Shown: positions 10,905 to 22,233, counted from the stretch's first letter. The stretch is 64,000 bases of DNA from Hyposmocoma kahamanoa (GCF_003589595.1 NW_020655294.1:2142509-2206508); one strand, 5' to 3'. The notes: generated by a model from the letters alone, not told the origin. A program made the numbers and translations.

Positions 10905-11165
10905 GCGACATCTCTCGCCAGAACTGATAGCTGTAAAGGTACTAACTGGGTGATAAATCTGTCATAGATTTCTCATTGATGGCGCTACGACTAAAAAGTC
11001 GTTGAAAGACCAAGTACAAAGACACGATGCAAGCACATAGAAAAATTCGTGAGGTCCGTTGGTTCGTTCCGTGGCTTAGTTGGTATAGGGTCTGGCACGG
11101 TATGCAAGAAGACGTCGTCGGTTCGAATCCGACCGGATCGAAGGAATTTTTTCTGAGTGTTCGAT
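10905..11165 (+). mobile_element. SINE-G copy with tRNA-like module
   Basis: A unit of about 150 bases (GCTGTAAAGGTAC ... GATTTCTCATTGATGGCGCT) precedes a tRNA-like module at about 11068-11138 with A-box-like TGGCTTAGTTGG and B box GGTTCGAATCC in a GTCGG/CCGAC stem. Copies occur at 27085 (minus) and 49735 (+). The acceptor stem does not pair well, so it is not a tRNA gene. Confidence 0.7.
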
Positions 11166-11574
11166 TATAACTAATCAATTAATTCAATCAGTATAAATAT
11201 AATTTTGCCAGATGTGCTGCGTTCCATCTCTTGTTCACCATATTTTAAGCAAATAAATGCTCATTTAATTTCATTGGTTCCCTTAAATGGGTAAATGTAA
11301 AGAGACTATCAATTGGAAGCTTTAGAATATCGAATAAATGTGATCTTCAATTTTTTTTGCTTATTAAACTCGTCTAAGTTAACGGACAATATTTGTTAGT
11401 TACGCAAACAATCGGTAGTAGTTAAACAACAAATTTGAAGGCAAACTAGGATCTATTACCATCGAAAGATCTTGGCTTCACGGTTAAGTATACAAACCGT
11501 CACAATAAAAACTAATCATTGTCGTCAATGCATTGTACGTCTCACCGCTGGGCCCGGTTCTTTTCAATAGAGAT

Positions 11575-11985
11575 TTTTTTTCATTTGTTCCATAGGTAAA
11601 ATTTTTACACTTGAAAACGTCATTTTTTAAGCTACTGCTCGTTCACAGCGCCCACTTCTCTGAGAAGAACGAGCATGAAACTCTAAGGTCTCTCTTTTCA
11701 AATAAACTTAAATGCTATGGAATACACTTTGAATCCTAATTGCGTGGAATCTGGACTCACGTTGTCTTTCCATACTTCTTTATCTAAAACATACTCTTCA
11801 ATTTTGTAATATGACTTTTCAATTAAAATACTTTAGATGTAAGTTTTAAACTTAGTAAATGACAATCTTAATATATTCTTCTTTAGAATTTTATTATAAA
11901 AACGTATACAGGTCCCCATAAACGAATCGTTTACCTTGGTTGGACTAAATCGTGGTACCACGAGTTTGGACTTAGCTCTTTTTTT
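11575..11985 (-). mobile_element. LINE-F 3' end
   Basis: Aligns in complement with 61050-61460: end of the coding frame, the GAACGAGCAGTAGCTTAAAA hairpin region and the 3' end next to CATTTGTTCCATAGG. It lacks the CTTTGA tandem tail seen in the 61 kb copy. Confidence 0.8.
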
Positions 11986-12179
11986 ACTCATAATTTATCT
12001 ACATGTTCTCTTTCATCTTTGTATTCATAATTATAAGAACTATATTTTTATATACTATATAATAAAGTCACGAATTACATGAAACAAATAATATACATTT
12101 ATTTAAAGTATTTATTCATATCTAAACTATCACAGGTAGATATATAAAAAATGTAAGAAAGTATATAAATAGAAAATTT

Positions 12180-12350
12180 CCTCGAGGACTGTACCCTGGG
12201 GCGTCGTGCCCAGAAGGCTTGCAACATTTCTCCTTTGAATAGCTATACTTATTCTTTGGCGGAAATAATTGCTAGCCTTGTGGTCACCGGAGGCTTCTCC
12301 AAGGCGAGCCGAAGCTTGTTCGCTATAGAAGTTTCACCTGTGGGCCCCAA
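12180..12350 (+). repeat. Repeat N copy 1
   Basis: Shares TTCCTCGAGGRCYGTACC, GCAACATTTC and AGAAGTTTC with 15240-15400. About 40 extra bases after GAATAGCTAT separate the copies. Confidence 0.65.
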
Positions 12351-12454
12351 GGACCCAGAATTTTTATTTAAAGATAAAAACTTATCGACTTAATTTCAGA
12401 ATATTTAGGAGTATACATACTTCAGCTCAAATTCTAATTTTGGGTCGTGCGGCA

Positions 12455-12680
12455 GGGACACAGGTTTTATATTTATATATATTCTTTATTGCACCAAATA
12501 AAATACATCAGAAATATTAGATTAAGAGAAAGTGAGCAAAGGTGGACTTATCTCTAAAAGAGATCTCTTCCAGCCAACCCAGGGCAGTGGGAGCTACGGT
12601 TATAAGCGGGCAATAGCGTGCAAGAGAAAGTGCGGAGGAAATATAATAAATATAAATAAAGTAGACAAATAAAAAAAAAT
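12455..12680 (-). mobile_element. Probable LINE 3' untranslated end
   Basis: Contains TTCTTTATTGCACCAAATAA followed by AGAGATCTCTTCCAGCCAAC. On the minus strand this gives a 3' end with AATAAA-type signals and a T/A-rich terminus, an arrangement I know from lepidopteran LINE tails. No coding sequence remains. Confidence 0.5.
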
Positions 12681-12719
12681 ACAGTTCTTTGCATAAGCAA
12701 TATAATGAATGATAATAAA

Positions 12720-12800
12720 TAGCATCAATATGTAAATAGTGTAAAATGTATATATTATATGTATATATAGGTACATAGATACATATATACATAAATAATT
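12720..12800. repeat. TA/ATGTATATA low-complexity tract
   Basis: Runs of TATATTATATGTATATATAG and ACATATATACATA. Simple sequence. Confidence 0.7.
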
Positions 12801-12863
12801 ATGTATAAGAAATGCAATAAGATGATTACTAAGATAGTTCAGCAAGAAAGTGCGCTTTCAACC

Positions 12864-13310
12864 TTTTTTAACCGATTTCAAAAAAGGAGCAGGTTCTCAA
12901 TTCGACTATATGTTCTTTTTTTTGTATGTTAGTTACGCGATAACTCCGGTATTTGTGAACCGATTTTCATGATTCTTTTTTGTTGGAAAGGGGGTACTTC
13001 CATAGTGGTCCCATTTCATTTTGAAGAAAATCATCCACCTCGAAGGGTTCACGCATGAAGATTCATTTTTATATATAGCGCCTAACTTTAATTTAGGAGC
13101 AATTACTTTAATGGTTGAATTTGTTATTTCTCCAATTCAAGGCGTTTTTCTCTCAATATACTTTGAGAACCGATTTTTATTATCTCCAGTGTCAACTCCT
13201 GTATAGTGGCGAACTAGAGGATATTTCAATAAAACTTAGCAAATAGTCGTAATTCCACGTACTTTCGAGATCGGTTTTTTTAGCACTCTGTACTGAGATT
13301 ATTTGAAAGA
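12864..13310 (+). repeat. Repeat D, variant with extra central segment
   Basis: Starts at TTAACCGATTTCAAAAAAGG and ends near GAGATCGGTTTTTTTAGCAC. Between the usual halves it carries a segment (GCGCCTAACTTTAATTTAGG ... TCCTGTATAGTGGCGA) found only in this copy and in 23500-23885. Confidence 0.8.
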
Positions 13311-13502
13311 AGCGATAGACGGGCTAGACTGGATACGGGAAGGAAGTCGGTTCCACAACTGCGTTGCACGAGAAGAAAAGGAGTTAAAAAAGAAATTTGT
13401 TTTACAGTTAGGACGAACGAGCATCATAGTGATGTCTTTATTCCAGGATTATTTTTTTTACAAAAGAAATTAAAGCCGTTTGAAAAATATAGGTATATCA
13501 TC

Positions 13503-13760
13503 TACGATACATATTCTATTTAGTTCAGTTGACATTAAAAAATCATTGGTATATGTAAAGCACTTATTGAATACAGCGGTTTAGTTTGTGTTTTTTGTCT
13601 ATCGTGAAAATTTTTAGAAACCGTGTTTTCACACCGTATAGCAATCAGTGTATATATCATCAATTTTACTTTAAATGTTTCCCAAAGTGATTAATTCAAC
13701 ACTTTCACTGTCATGCGGAATCAATCAATGCCATTTGAAGTTGTATAGACGCTTAAACCT
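13503..13760 (+). repeat. Repeat S copy 1
   Basis: Aligns with 21154-21425 over about 260 bases, sharing ATCATTGGTATATGT and TTTTCACACCGTATA. No terminal repeats or coding sequence seen. Class unknown. Confidence 0.7.
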
Positions 13761-14059
13761 CTCTCATTGAGAAGTTGTCATTTGCAGAAGTGGCTTTATA
13801 TTACATAATAAGGGAGCGAACTTAAAAATAAAATTCATATACGCCGCTTGCGCTGTAAAATGAACGAAATAGACTTCGAGACACTACCCAGAACACTCCA
13901 ATCAATTTAGAAAAATTTGCTGGTCCTATCGAGAACATGAGATCTACCCATCAAGCGCCCACCAAACTGGGCCTTCGAGATTGTTAGATTTCTTAAGCTC
14001 AATTTTTTATTCAATTCTATTTTTTATTGCATTTACTCCAATGTTACATTTACGTTAAA

Positions 14060-14190
14060 ACTTACATTAAAAGTATTTTAATTGAAAAGTCATACAAAAT
14101 TGATGACTACGTGTTAAATTAAGATGTATGGAACAAGACAACATGATTCAAAGTGCATTCCACAGCATTTAAGTTTATTTGAAAAGAGCT
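14060..14190 (+). mobile_element. LINE-F fragment
   Basis: Carries the frame end ATTGATGACTACGTGTTAAA and the following ATTTAAGTTTATTTGAAAAG. It is cut directly by the family A copy that follows. Confidence 0.75.
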
Positions 14191-14197
14191 ATATAAA

Positions 14198-14427
14198 GAG
14201 TTCGTCCAGGGAAGTACTGCCATCTTACCTATTTCTGCTGCCAAGCAGTATTGTGAGCGTTCCGGTTTCGAAGGGTGCTGGTGAAATTACAGGTACATGG
14301 GACTTGTCAACTTATGTCACAGGGCGACGGGTACAGCGGCCGTGCCGTTAAGATTTTTGAGATCAAAAGCTCTGAGTGGCAACTGCACAACATGCTCATT
14401 CCGTAGCTTGATATTATAAAAAAAATA
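14198..14427 (+). mobile_element. Family A copy, nearly full length
   Basis: From GAGTTCGTCCAGGGAAGTAC to GATATTATAAAAAAAA. Its tail is truncated in the final GTGCGCCTGG block. Confidence 0.85.
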
Positions 14428-14677
14428 GGATGGAAATGGGTTAAAGCCAAAAATTCACTGCAAATTACATTTAGAGGCACAGAAAAGGATTTACTCTTTT
14501 TAATATTTTGAAATTTAGGAATGTTGCTTTGTCTTTAAATCACTAAAACATCTATGCGCCCACTAGAACATGACAATCAAATATAATAGTGATTACTGTA
14601 TATAATATTCACATAATTTGTATAACTTGTATTTACGAAATAAAGCAATTTTTGTTACCATAGCATATTATATTACT

Positions 14678-14745
14678 TATTTCTCTCGTGAGTTTGGCTG
14701 TATTTGTGGTTGTCTATGTGTGACACCATGGCACCGCAGCTACCG
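14678..14745 (+). mobile_element. SINE-B body fragment
   Basis: TTATTTCTCTCGTGAGTTTG and TGGTTGTCTATGTGTG are the SINE-B body. The tRNA-like head is missing. Confidence 0.7.
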
Positions 14746-14749
14746 TATC

Positions 14750-15235
14750 GTATTTTTACGCTTTGGGACGTATCATAAAGTTAATTATGCTATGTATAAT
14801 TTTGATACAGAAATTTGCTTTCAATTCGTTCAGCGACAAGACAAATAGAGTCTTAAAGGTTTTAATAAGACCACCGTATCAGTAACCCGTAATCAAATAA
14901 CGTAGTTAATCGAGCAATCTTAATAAATGTAGAGGAAAGGGGGAAAGGGATTGATTTATAAAATACGCGGTAACCTTCACGCGGGGAGCGAGGGGCATGT
15001 CATTTCTGCTAACGAAAGCGTGCTGAACGTTAGAGAAATAATGAAACAAAAAATAAATTTTCGGAAAATGGCGTTTAAAGTTTATGAAAAGCGAGATTTT
15101 CACTTAGTGACTGTATTGTTTTAAACATGCGGTTTATTTCGCACTGTTGGTGTAATATTAAGGTCTCACTAAATAACAAAATTTCGATTATTTTAATAGG
15201 GTAGTGTTATACTATGTTGTAATAGCAGGTAGATA
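14750..15235. other. Intronic stretch with no recognised element
   Basis: No gene or repeat boundary was recognised. Confidence 0.35.
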
Positions 15236-15239
15236 TAAA

Positions 15240-15400
15240 AAAGTCAGAAAATTCCTCGAGGGCCGTACCTTGGGGCATCGTGCCCCGAAGGCTGGCAACA
15301 TTTCCCCTTTGAATTGCTATCTGATAGCTCGTTCGCAAGAAGTTTCGCCAGTGGCCCAGGGTCCCTGGATTTCAACCGCAAAAGGCACAAAGCTGTAGCA
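15240..15400 (+). repeat. Repeat N copy 2
   Basis: Better preserved than the 12180 copy: CTCGAGGGCCGTACCTTGGG, GCCCCGAAGGCTGGCAACAT. It is followed closely by a LINE tail, so N may be part of that LINE's 3' region. Confidence 0.65.
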
Positions 15401-15499
15401 CTGAGCAAGGTTGGCGTATTTGAGCCATTGCGGTTCTCGGCCGCTCTGGCCACAGAGCCTGCGCCGCCCTCGCTTGCAAGGAAATGGGGGCTACAATGT

Positions 15500-15607
15500 A
15501 ATAATAATAATAAAGTAATGATAGTGCCAATAGTTCTTTCAACCACAGGCGTTATTCCGAAACAGCTACACCAGTATTCCCTGAAACTACCAGCAAATAT
15601 TAATTAA
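15500..15607 (+). mobile_element. LINE C-terminal fragment (VPIVLSTTG motif)
   Basis: The frame encodes IVPIVLSTTGVIPKQLHQYS and stops at 15605-15607. The motif is typical of the last residues of a lepidopteran non-LTR polyprotein. Nothing of the polymerase core remains. Confidence 0.6.
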
Positions 15608-15678
15608 CCTCTTACTTCTTTATCTCTCTTCTCTCAAATATTAACCTCTTACAGAAAGCTATCTTCAATATTCAATTG

Positions 15679-15826
15679 CAGACACATGAGACTTGACAAC
15701 TTACATGTCAAGACGGCGGGCGCAGAGGCAAAGCTATTCAGTTCTTTTTCCTTACCATTTTAAGCTCTGAGTAGCTCTGCAACTGTTATTGACAGGCGTA
15801 CTACTATTATAAAAAAATATTATAAC
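15679..15826 (+). mobile_element. Family A copy, 3' half
   Basis: From GCAGACACATGAGACTTGAC to TATTATAAAAAAATATTAT, strongly diverged. Confidence 0.75.
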
Positions 15827-16309
15827 GATATTATAAAAAAAAACGTTAATTGCCGGTATCTGCCTGCTTTCATTATGAAGTAAAAAACAAGGTTAATTCG
15901 TTTTTTTTATGGCGAGAAAAAACCGATTTTCCGTGGGGTCGAAACGTCTACTTTGAGTCTTACTTCACCTTAAAACATTATTTTAATTTATTGTGAGTAT
16001 GCGTAGAATGTTGTAATTTATGTTCTACGTTCCAGTACATTGTTTCAAAAGTTTGCACAGAAAATCCAAGGATCACCCAAGTATGTTTAAGGCAGTTGCT
16101 CAGTTCAAACATTAGGTTATTTCACCTTTCTCTGTTTGCTTCTTAGCAACCTGGGAGGTTTTATTGCCCAGAATACCCGACTGTGCCTAGATTTTACTTA
16201 TCTTGTTAGATGTTTAGGGACGAGATTCTAAAGTTTGATTGACTCATTTGATTTTGAATCATTGATACAATTCGTTTTATTTTCTATTTTTCCCACAGTA
16301 AATGAATAA

Positions 16310-16536
16310 TTTTTTTTTATAATACCAAGTGACTGGACGAACAAGTTGTTCGCCTGGTGGTAAGCGCCTGTTCTTAGCAGTTGTATTGCCACTAAAAGCT
16401 TTATAAGTCCCATGTTCTTGTAACTTCACCAGGAGCGTTCAAAACCGGAACGTAGTGTTACTGCTTGACGTCAGAATTAAGTAAGGTGGCAGTACTTCCC
16501 TGGACGAACTCTTTAACAAGGATTTTTACTGCTACC
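16310..16536 (-). mobile_element. Family A copy with internal deletion
   Basis: ATACCAAGTGACTGGACGAA to ACAAGGATTTTTACTGCTAC. The part with GATCTGAGGGGCACTGC is deleted. Confidence 0.8.
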
Positions 16537-16839
16537 AAAAATAATAAAACAGAGTTTAAATATATTAACACCTGTGAGAGATAGGTTCCTAAATAGACTT
16601 GTATCTTAAAACTCATGTTCTTTATTCCTGACTGAAGAGGTTTTTTACTTTAAATTATTTCATATAACTGTGATTAGGAAGTAATTCAAATAATTCCTTT
16701 GTAAAACCATGTCAGTCTGCATTATTTCAGAATTTTGTTTACTTTTAGTGAGTTGAATTTTAAATTTTGTTATAGCATCGATTGCAGTGTCATTAGTCGT
16801 CATGGTGAATTACACAATGGGATATGTTTGCCATTGTGG

Positions 16840-16960
16840 TGAAAGGATTTGCCACGTAAAGTACCTGCCGATTGTTGCCCAGAGTGCGCCAGACATATTG
16901 GGAATACGATTCGTATATTAATGCGGGAAGGCTCCTTTCATGCACCTCAATTTTAAATGA
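16840..16960 (+). repeat. Repeat O copy 1
   Basis: Shares GATTGTTGCCCAGAGTGCGC-type and GCTCCTTTCATGCACC-type sequence with 49060-49240. Class unknown; the pattern is familiar but I cannot name it. Confidence 0.5.
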
Positions 16961-16984
16961 AACTGTATTTAAAACGAATTAACA

Positions 16985-17200
16985 GAGTAGGCCGTGGTAG
17001 CCTAATGGTTTAACCTACAGCCTCTCAAGCACAGTCGGGTCTCGCACATCTTAAGTTTTTCGAAATTTATGTCCCATGAGCTCTGGCCAGATGGAGTGAT
17101 GATTTGCGAAAGGCTGCTGGCAACCGACGAGCTGAGGTCCGGGCGAAATGGCGCGTATGGGGAGAGGCCTATGTTCAGCAGTGGACTGCAATAGGCTGAT
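16985..17200 (+). mobile_element. SINE-M: tRNA-like head with RTE-type tail
   Basis: Head GGCCGTGGTAGCCTAATGG (A-box region), then a decayed B box. The tail GGAGAGGCCTATGTTCAGCA ... GGCTGATGATGG matches the 3' end of the RTE-like LINE at 46960-47290, as expected for a SINE that borrows LINE machinery. Confidence 0.7.
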
Positions 17201-17334
17201 GATGGTGAGCTTTTCGGTGAAGGTAGGAAAACATAGCGATGAAATCTGTACGCTGAAGGTTTATAACTCTAAGAAAAGGTGTGAACATTTGTTCAGGATT
17301 ATTTAAAAATAAAGATCGATAAAAATTAACTATA

Positions 17335-17410
17335 AGAGCGTGTGCGCACTACGTACGACCCGTATCGTTTCCGAATTCGAGAAATGACAGTTCGAAATGT
17401 CAGAGGAATC
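17335..17410 (+). mobile_element. MITE-E, one terminus only
   Basis: GCGTGTGCGCACTACGTACG ... GAAATGACAGTTCGAAATG is one end of the element seen complete at 19665-19897. Confidence 0.65.
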
Positions 17411-17734
17411 ATACATTGTATTTTTAAATACGCTCAATTCATTCATCTAGTCATCAAACAGTTGAAGTGTAATGATAGACACATGTCGCAAGCAAATTTC
17501 GTTTTTTTAGTAAAGGATTGGATTATCTAATTGAATAAATCAACAAAAACGAACCCGTGTCACTTTTGCACGTGACTTTTTTACACTCGAGGCATTGTGT
17601 TAAATAGGTGTACAAATAACTGTAGTTTACGTTTTGTCAACATGGTTAACTTCTTAAGATGGTAACAATTTGCCAATTTTTAGTCGGTGCATATAAGAAA
17701 ACATTTTTTCGGATTTGAAAAGGAGATTCATCAT

Positions 17735-17932
17735 ATAGTAGAGGGTGACAACCCTTAGAGATGGAATATTTTCTTTAAATTAAATGGGGACAATACTGAG
17801 GTATCCTTTTTCCAACAAAAAAAGGATCATCAAAATCGGTTCACAAATGCCCGGAGTTATCACGTAACATAAATACCAAAAAAATACATTCGAATTGAGA
17901 ACCTCCTCCTTTTTTTCAAGTCAGTTAAAAAG
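17735..17932 (-). repeat. Repeat D copy
   Basis: From GAGGGTGACAACCCTTAGAG to CTTTTTTTCAAGTCAGTTAA. It keeps the 5' start of the unit and lacks its 3' third. Confidence 0.8.
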
Positions 17933-17939
17933 TATTATT

Positions 17940-18470
17940 TTCGCCAATGAAATAGTTCTAGTTAGTTTTTGATTTGTTTTTTTCTTAGAGTTCTTAGTGG
18001 TCATCTTTTTGAATTGCAAATTTGAACGTCTGAAAAATTGAATGAATCTCAAATTAACAACGAAGATGTTTTACAGTTTGCATATGACTTATTGTTAACC
18101 ACTGTACAATCAACTTGACTGTCTTAATTTGATATTAAACAAACCATTATTAAAAGGATGACATTTAGGCAATCATTTACTGTGCGAATTATATAAAGAC
18201 ATTTAACTCGCTAATACACATTAAAACAAAGATATCTCTAGTAGAAAAAGTAGTAGTTTCATATAAAGTAGCAAACCACGTACGTTGCAGCAGCTATGGC
18301 AATCAAAATGTGACACCTCGTTTGCAAATTTGTTACTAGTTGTTCTTTGAAATGATTGATTAATTATTTTGTTCTCTCACTCACTTTTGAAATAATAATA
18401 ACTAATTGTTTTCAATCACAATGGCATTGATATGATTACATTAGTTCAAACCTGGTACATTAACATCACG
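17940..18470. other. Intronic stretch with no recognised element
   Basis: AT-rich, apparently single-copy within the window. Confidence 0.4.
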
Positions 18471-18569
18471 CCTGTCTCCCACTGGCCTGACACCATGATC
18501 TTCCACTTGCTATGCTCCTGACAAATCTCTGTCAGTTTTTCCTATGACATTAGTATCTCTATACATTTC

Positions 18570-18780
18570 CGTTACAAAGATTTGAGAGGCACTGATACTG
18601 CACCCTACACCCTGAGACATAAGTTGACTCCCATGTGCCTGTAATTTCACCAGCACCCTTCCAAACCGGAACGCAGTATTGCTCACACTACTGCTTGTCA
18701 GCAGAAATAAGTAAGATGGCAATATTTCCACCCAGTACTTTTTGGACGAACTCTTGCACAAGGAGCTCTACTGCTACTAA
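18570..18780 (-). mobile_element. Family A copy, 3' end decayed
   Basis: CAAAGATTTGAGAGGCACTG to CACAAGGAGCTCTACTGCTA with an extra short insertion before the GGACGAACTC block. Confidence 0.8.
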
Positions 18781-19199
18781 GAAAATTGTGAGTTGACTCA
18801 TTTAAAACAATCATTTGCACATCCCTAAATTCAACCTCACGAAGGCACAGGTAGGTAATGATAAGTACATTTGCAAATAACATTCGAGATAGGGTTAAAC
18901 GGACAAGGCTGTGCTTATTTTCAGATCCGTATTGTTTCTCTGCAGTAAGGCCGTAAAATTCTGCAACAAATATATACGTACATTTACCTACATTGCTTTT
19001 TAATAGTTTATTTACTTTGACTGGAGTATTTTATTGGTACTTTGAAAATGGTTATGGCTTACCACTCGATGATGTAGGTCATTATCAACAGTCGTTATAG
19101 TCCGCTGCCGCGTGTGGTCTCTTTTAAAAAAGTGGATTGCCGGAGCCATGCTTGGCAGGTGGAATTGTAGTCGTGGAATGTCTGGGTTAAAAATCTAGG

Positions 19200-19360
19200 C
19201 CTGCAATTTCGATACCTCCAAACAACACTACGCCAAACTTTATTTTTTGGTCAGTTTCTGTTATTTTTGTAAATAGCTATATTTATTTACTAATATTATG
19301 CTCCTCGAATTTTGTGAAAAAAAAAAATAAAAACAGTCCAAAAATTAAATTGACAGTAGC
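19200..19360. repeat. Repeat L copy 2
   Basis: TTATTTTTTGGTCAGTTTCT and TTTATTTACTAATATTATGC match the complement of 2460-2555. Confidence 0.55.
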
Positions 19361-19459
19361 TGACTTACCGTTTCTTATTTTGAATTTCCTATATTTTCAT
19401 TTAGTACTAGATTGAAAATAACTACAGGTATTTAGAATACCAGACTAGAACCAATTTAA

Positions 19460-19660
19460 AAATGTTATCTTCTCCCCCGGATGAAGCACAGGCCTATTCT
19501 CACAATGAGAGAGCTTTGGTCTGTAGTTTCCACGCGGGCCTATTGTAGATTTGGAACTTCACACACTTCATTAAATTGCTTTTCATTAGTGACTTGTAGG
19601 AAACTCAGAGGTGCAAGCCCGGATTCGAACCGACGGCCTTCCTTAAGAGGCGGTAGGTCA
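19460..19660 (-). mobile_element. SINE-M copy
   Basis: The complement has the tRNA-like head GACCTACCGCCTCTTAAGG with B box GGTTCGAATCC, then GCACCTCTGAGTTTCCTAC, and ends GCTCTCTCATTGTGAGAATA. The long chance frames here come from this SINE and the neighbouring MITE. Confidence 0.7.
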
Positions 19661-19664
19661 AACA

Positions 19665-19897
19665 ATAAGAACGTTTGCGCATTACGTCCGATTCGTATCC
19701 GTATCCGAGAAATGACGGTCCGAAATGCCACATTGATGATTTTATCTTTAGGTGTACCAGCGATATTTGTATTTTTTCGGATTTCAATCGGACTTAGTGC
19801 ACAAGCGACATCCGAAGAGGGTCCGAGTTTTCTAGATTTATATAGTCTCGGATTCGGAAGAAATATGAACCGGATGTAGTGCGAACACACGCTTAGG
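19665..19897. mobile_element. MITE-E, best complete copy
   Basis: Imperfect terminal inverted repeats of about 40 bases: left CGTTTGCGCATTACGTCCGA, right (complement) CGTGTGTTCGCACTACATCC, both continuing into TATCCGAG-like sequence. The interior has no transposase. Target duplication unclear. Six further partial copies lie in the window. Confidence 0.75.
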
Positions 19898-20011
19898 CGA
19901 TCACGACTATTTTTAACGAAATTGAAACGAAGTCTTTTATGATAATAAAAGTCAAATTGAAATTTTGCTGTAAATTCTCCATAAGTATACGAAATATTAG
20001 ATATTCAATTC

Positions 20012-20381
20012 ATAGACACCGCCTATTATGCTTCGATGGCTCAGTCATGTACAAATGATAACTGCTAGTATCTATACTCGTGAATACATTAAGAGTAATA
20101 ATAATAAAAGTTTGAGGTTCGTTTAACCAGTGTTGTTGCGAACATCAGCATCCACATCCGCGGATAATCGGCATGAATTATAATGTCACAAGTGTAGCGG
20201 GCAATGAATAGACACCGCCTATTATTCTTCGATTGCTTAGTCATGTACAAATGATAAATGTTAGTACTTATGCTCGTGAATACCTTAAGAGTAATAATAA
20301 TAAAAGTTTGAGGTTCGTTTCAACCAGTGATGTTGCGAACATCAGCATCCACATCCGCGGATAATCGGTATGAATTATAAT
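20012..20381. repeat. Tandem duplication, two units with 196-base spacing
   Basis: Unit 1 (20012-20184) and unit 2 (20208-20381) begin ATAGACACCGCCTATTAT and end GATAATCGGNATGAATTATAAT. They differ by scattered substitutions and a 1-base indel. The CATCAGCATCCACATCCGCG motif in each recurs in fragments to 20800. Confidence 0.85.
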
Positions 20382-20580
20382 ATTTGCATCCGCATTCATC
20401 GATGCTGATGAAAAAGCAGCTCAGCTGTTGTTTTTAACTTTGATAAAATTCCACAACGATAGACAGATTGATTGCTTTCAAGCAGATTGATTATTTTGTT
20501 AATAAATGTCACAAAATCACTTAAATAATATTTTACTACAATTGCAAAGAAAATAGAAAACTTTTTCTATATATTTTTTT
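20382..20580. repeat. Degenerate CATC-type motif region
   Basis: Continues the GCATCCGCATT... motifs of the tandem units. Related pieces, inverted, occur at 20728-20800. Confidence 0.45.
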
Positions 20581-20584
20581 TTCA

Positions 20585-20700
20585 CTACAAATGTACACAC
20601 GCCAGTAATCAAGCTACACATTGACGTATCTCGTTCCGTTGCGCTGGAGGCGATTTTCGAACAAAAATGGGTAGTCTGATGTGCAGTTGTCCGTACATTT
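20585..20700 (+). repeat. Repeat P copy 1
   Basis: TCAAGCTACACATTGACGTA followed by CCGTTGCGC.GGAG resembles 56310-56410. Class unknown. Confidence 0.5.
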
Positions 20701-21153
20701 GTCGCGTTTTTTTTAAATACATAATATCAGCCTCCGCTGATGTTAAGGTAACAAAATCTGCATCCACAGCAGCATCCGCTGATTTGTAAAAAACCTGCAT
20801 CAACAATTTATTCCAGAACGTTTAATCGAAATCAAAAAGACGATAAAAGTCATTCTTTTTTTTCAAATCAAACGTTCAGGTGGTATACGTGGTTCAGGTT
20901 AACGTTGTTAAATTCAACCATGGGTGCGAATTGTCAGGTTTCTAAAAATTCCAAATCATAGCTGTTTGTATGAGGAAACAGGAAGCAAAACTCTTCATGA
21001 AGATTATCAATTGTCAACACTATGTCGAGATCTCCATATTTCTTAACTTAAGAGATGATACTATCTTAGCTCGAATTCTAAATTTTTCCCGTACTAATAC
21101 GGTCGCTTATACTGGCTTTATTTCAGATTTTTTTTTACATATTTTGTATATCG

Positions 21154-21425
21154 TATACTATTGTTCTATTTAATTCACTTGACATAAAAATATCATTGGT
21201 ATATGTGAAATACCTACAGCAGTTTTCTTGCAAAATTTCTAGGTAAATTTGTGTTTCTTTTCCTAATGTGAAAATTTTTACGAATCGTATTTTCACACCG
21301 TATACTAATCAATGTATATCTTCAATTTTACTATATATTTTTTCCAAAGTGATTCATTTATCACTTTCGCTGTTACGCGGAACCAACCAAATCCTTTTCA
21401 GGTTGTATCGACCCTTAAAAACTAA
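21154..21425 (+). repeat. Repeat S copy 2
   Basis: Partner of 13503-13760. Carries a short extra segment (CAGCAGTTTTCTTGCAAAAT). Confidence 0.7.
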
Positions 21426-21674
21426 TTATTCACAGTTTGATTAAACTGCGCAATTCAGCTATAGTATTCTACATTCTACGGTTCAAACGCGATAATAAAA
21501 GAGCAGGTAACCGTAAGGTCCGCAATCATAGACCACCATGGGACGTTTTATGAGGGTGCGAAGTCAGTAGCTCACACCTACAGGTTTAACCAAACCGGAG
21601 ATGTTTCCCATTGATTCAGTCGACATGGAATATTTTATTTTAGAAATCCACTATAAATGCTTGCGATATTCTTT

Positions 21675-21967
21675 TTTTTTATAATAACTAAGCGACGGGA
21701 CGAATAAGTCGTGCGCCTGTTGGTAAGCGACATGCGTGCCCATAACAGTTGCGGTCCCACTCAGAGCTTTAGATCACAAAGATCTGAGGGGCACTGCCAC
21801 TGCGCCCGACACCCTGAGACATAAGTTGACAAGTCCCATGTGCTTGTAATTTCATCAGCACCCGTACCCTTCAAAACCGGAACGGATTACTGCTTGGCGG
21901 TAGAAATAAATAAGGTGGCAGTACTTCCCTGGATGAACTCATTCACAAGGACCTCTACTGCTACTAA
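21675..21967 (-). mobile_element. Family A copy, full length
   Basis: Runs from the A-rich 3' end (TTTTTTTATAATAACTAAGC on +) through GTCACTC-equivalent blocks to GGACCTCTACTGCTACTA. One of the best references for the family. Confidence 0.9.
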
Positions 21968-21981
21968 AATTTTGACCTCCG

Positions 21982-22100
21982 CTGGGAAAGGGTAAGAATG
22001 CTGGTGAATTATAGACACATGGGACTCAGATTTTTGTGATTTAAAGCACTGAGAGGTACTGCAACGGTTGTGGATAGGCGAATAGCTTAACCACCAGATC
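21982..22100 (+). mobile_element. Family A partial copy, back-to-back with previous
   Basis: GGGTAAGAATGCTGGTGAAT to CTTAACCACCAG. Only about 14 bases separate it from the minus-strand copy. Confidence 0.75.
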
Positions 22101-22233
22101 TAAAGAAACTACAGATTCAAAGTTTTAGGAGATATTCATTGTAAATAGAAAACCACGGAAACTGAGAGACCACTCAGTACGGCTGCGGGCGCAGGCGGCG
22201 TCGGCGAACAACTACCTTCGTTTGCTTAATTTC

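Noticed and set aside
11068..11138. Possible tRNA gene
   Set aside because: Good B box and T stem, but no proper acceptor stem, and the module recurs in decayed SINE-G copies.
19481..19890. Long frames on both strands (132 and 116 residues)
   Set aside because: They run through SINE-M and MITE-E and mirror each other.
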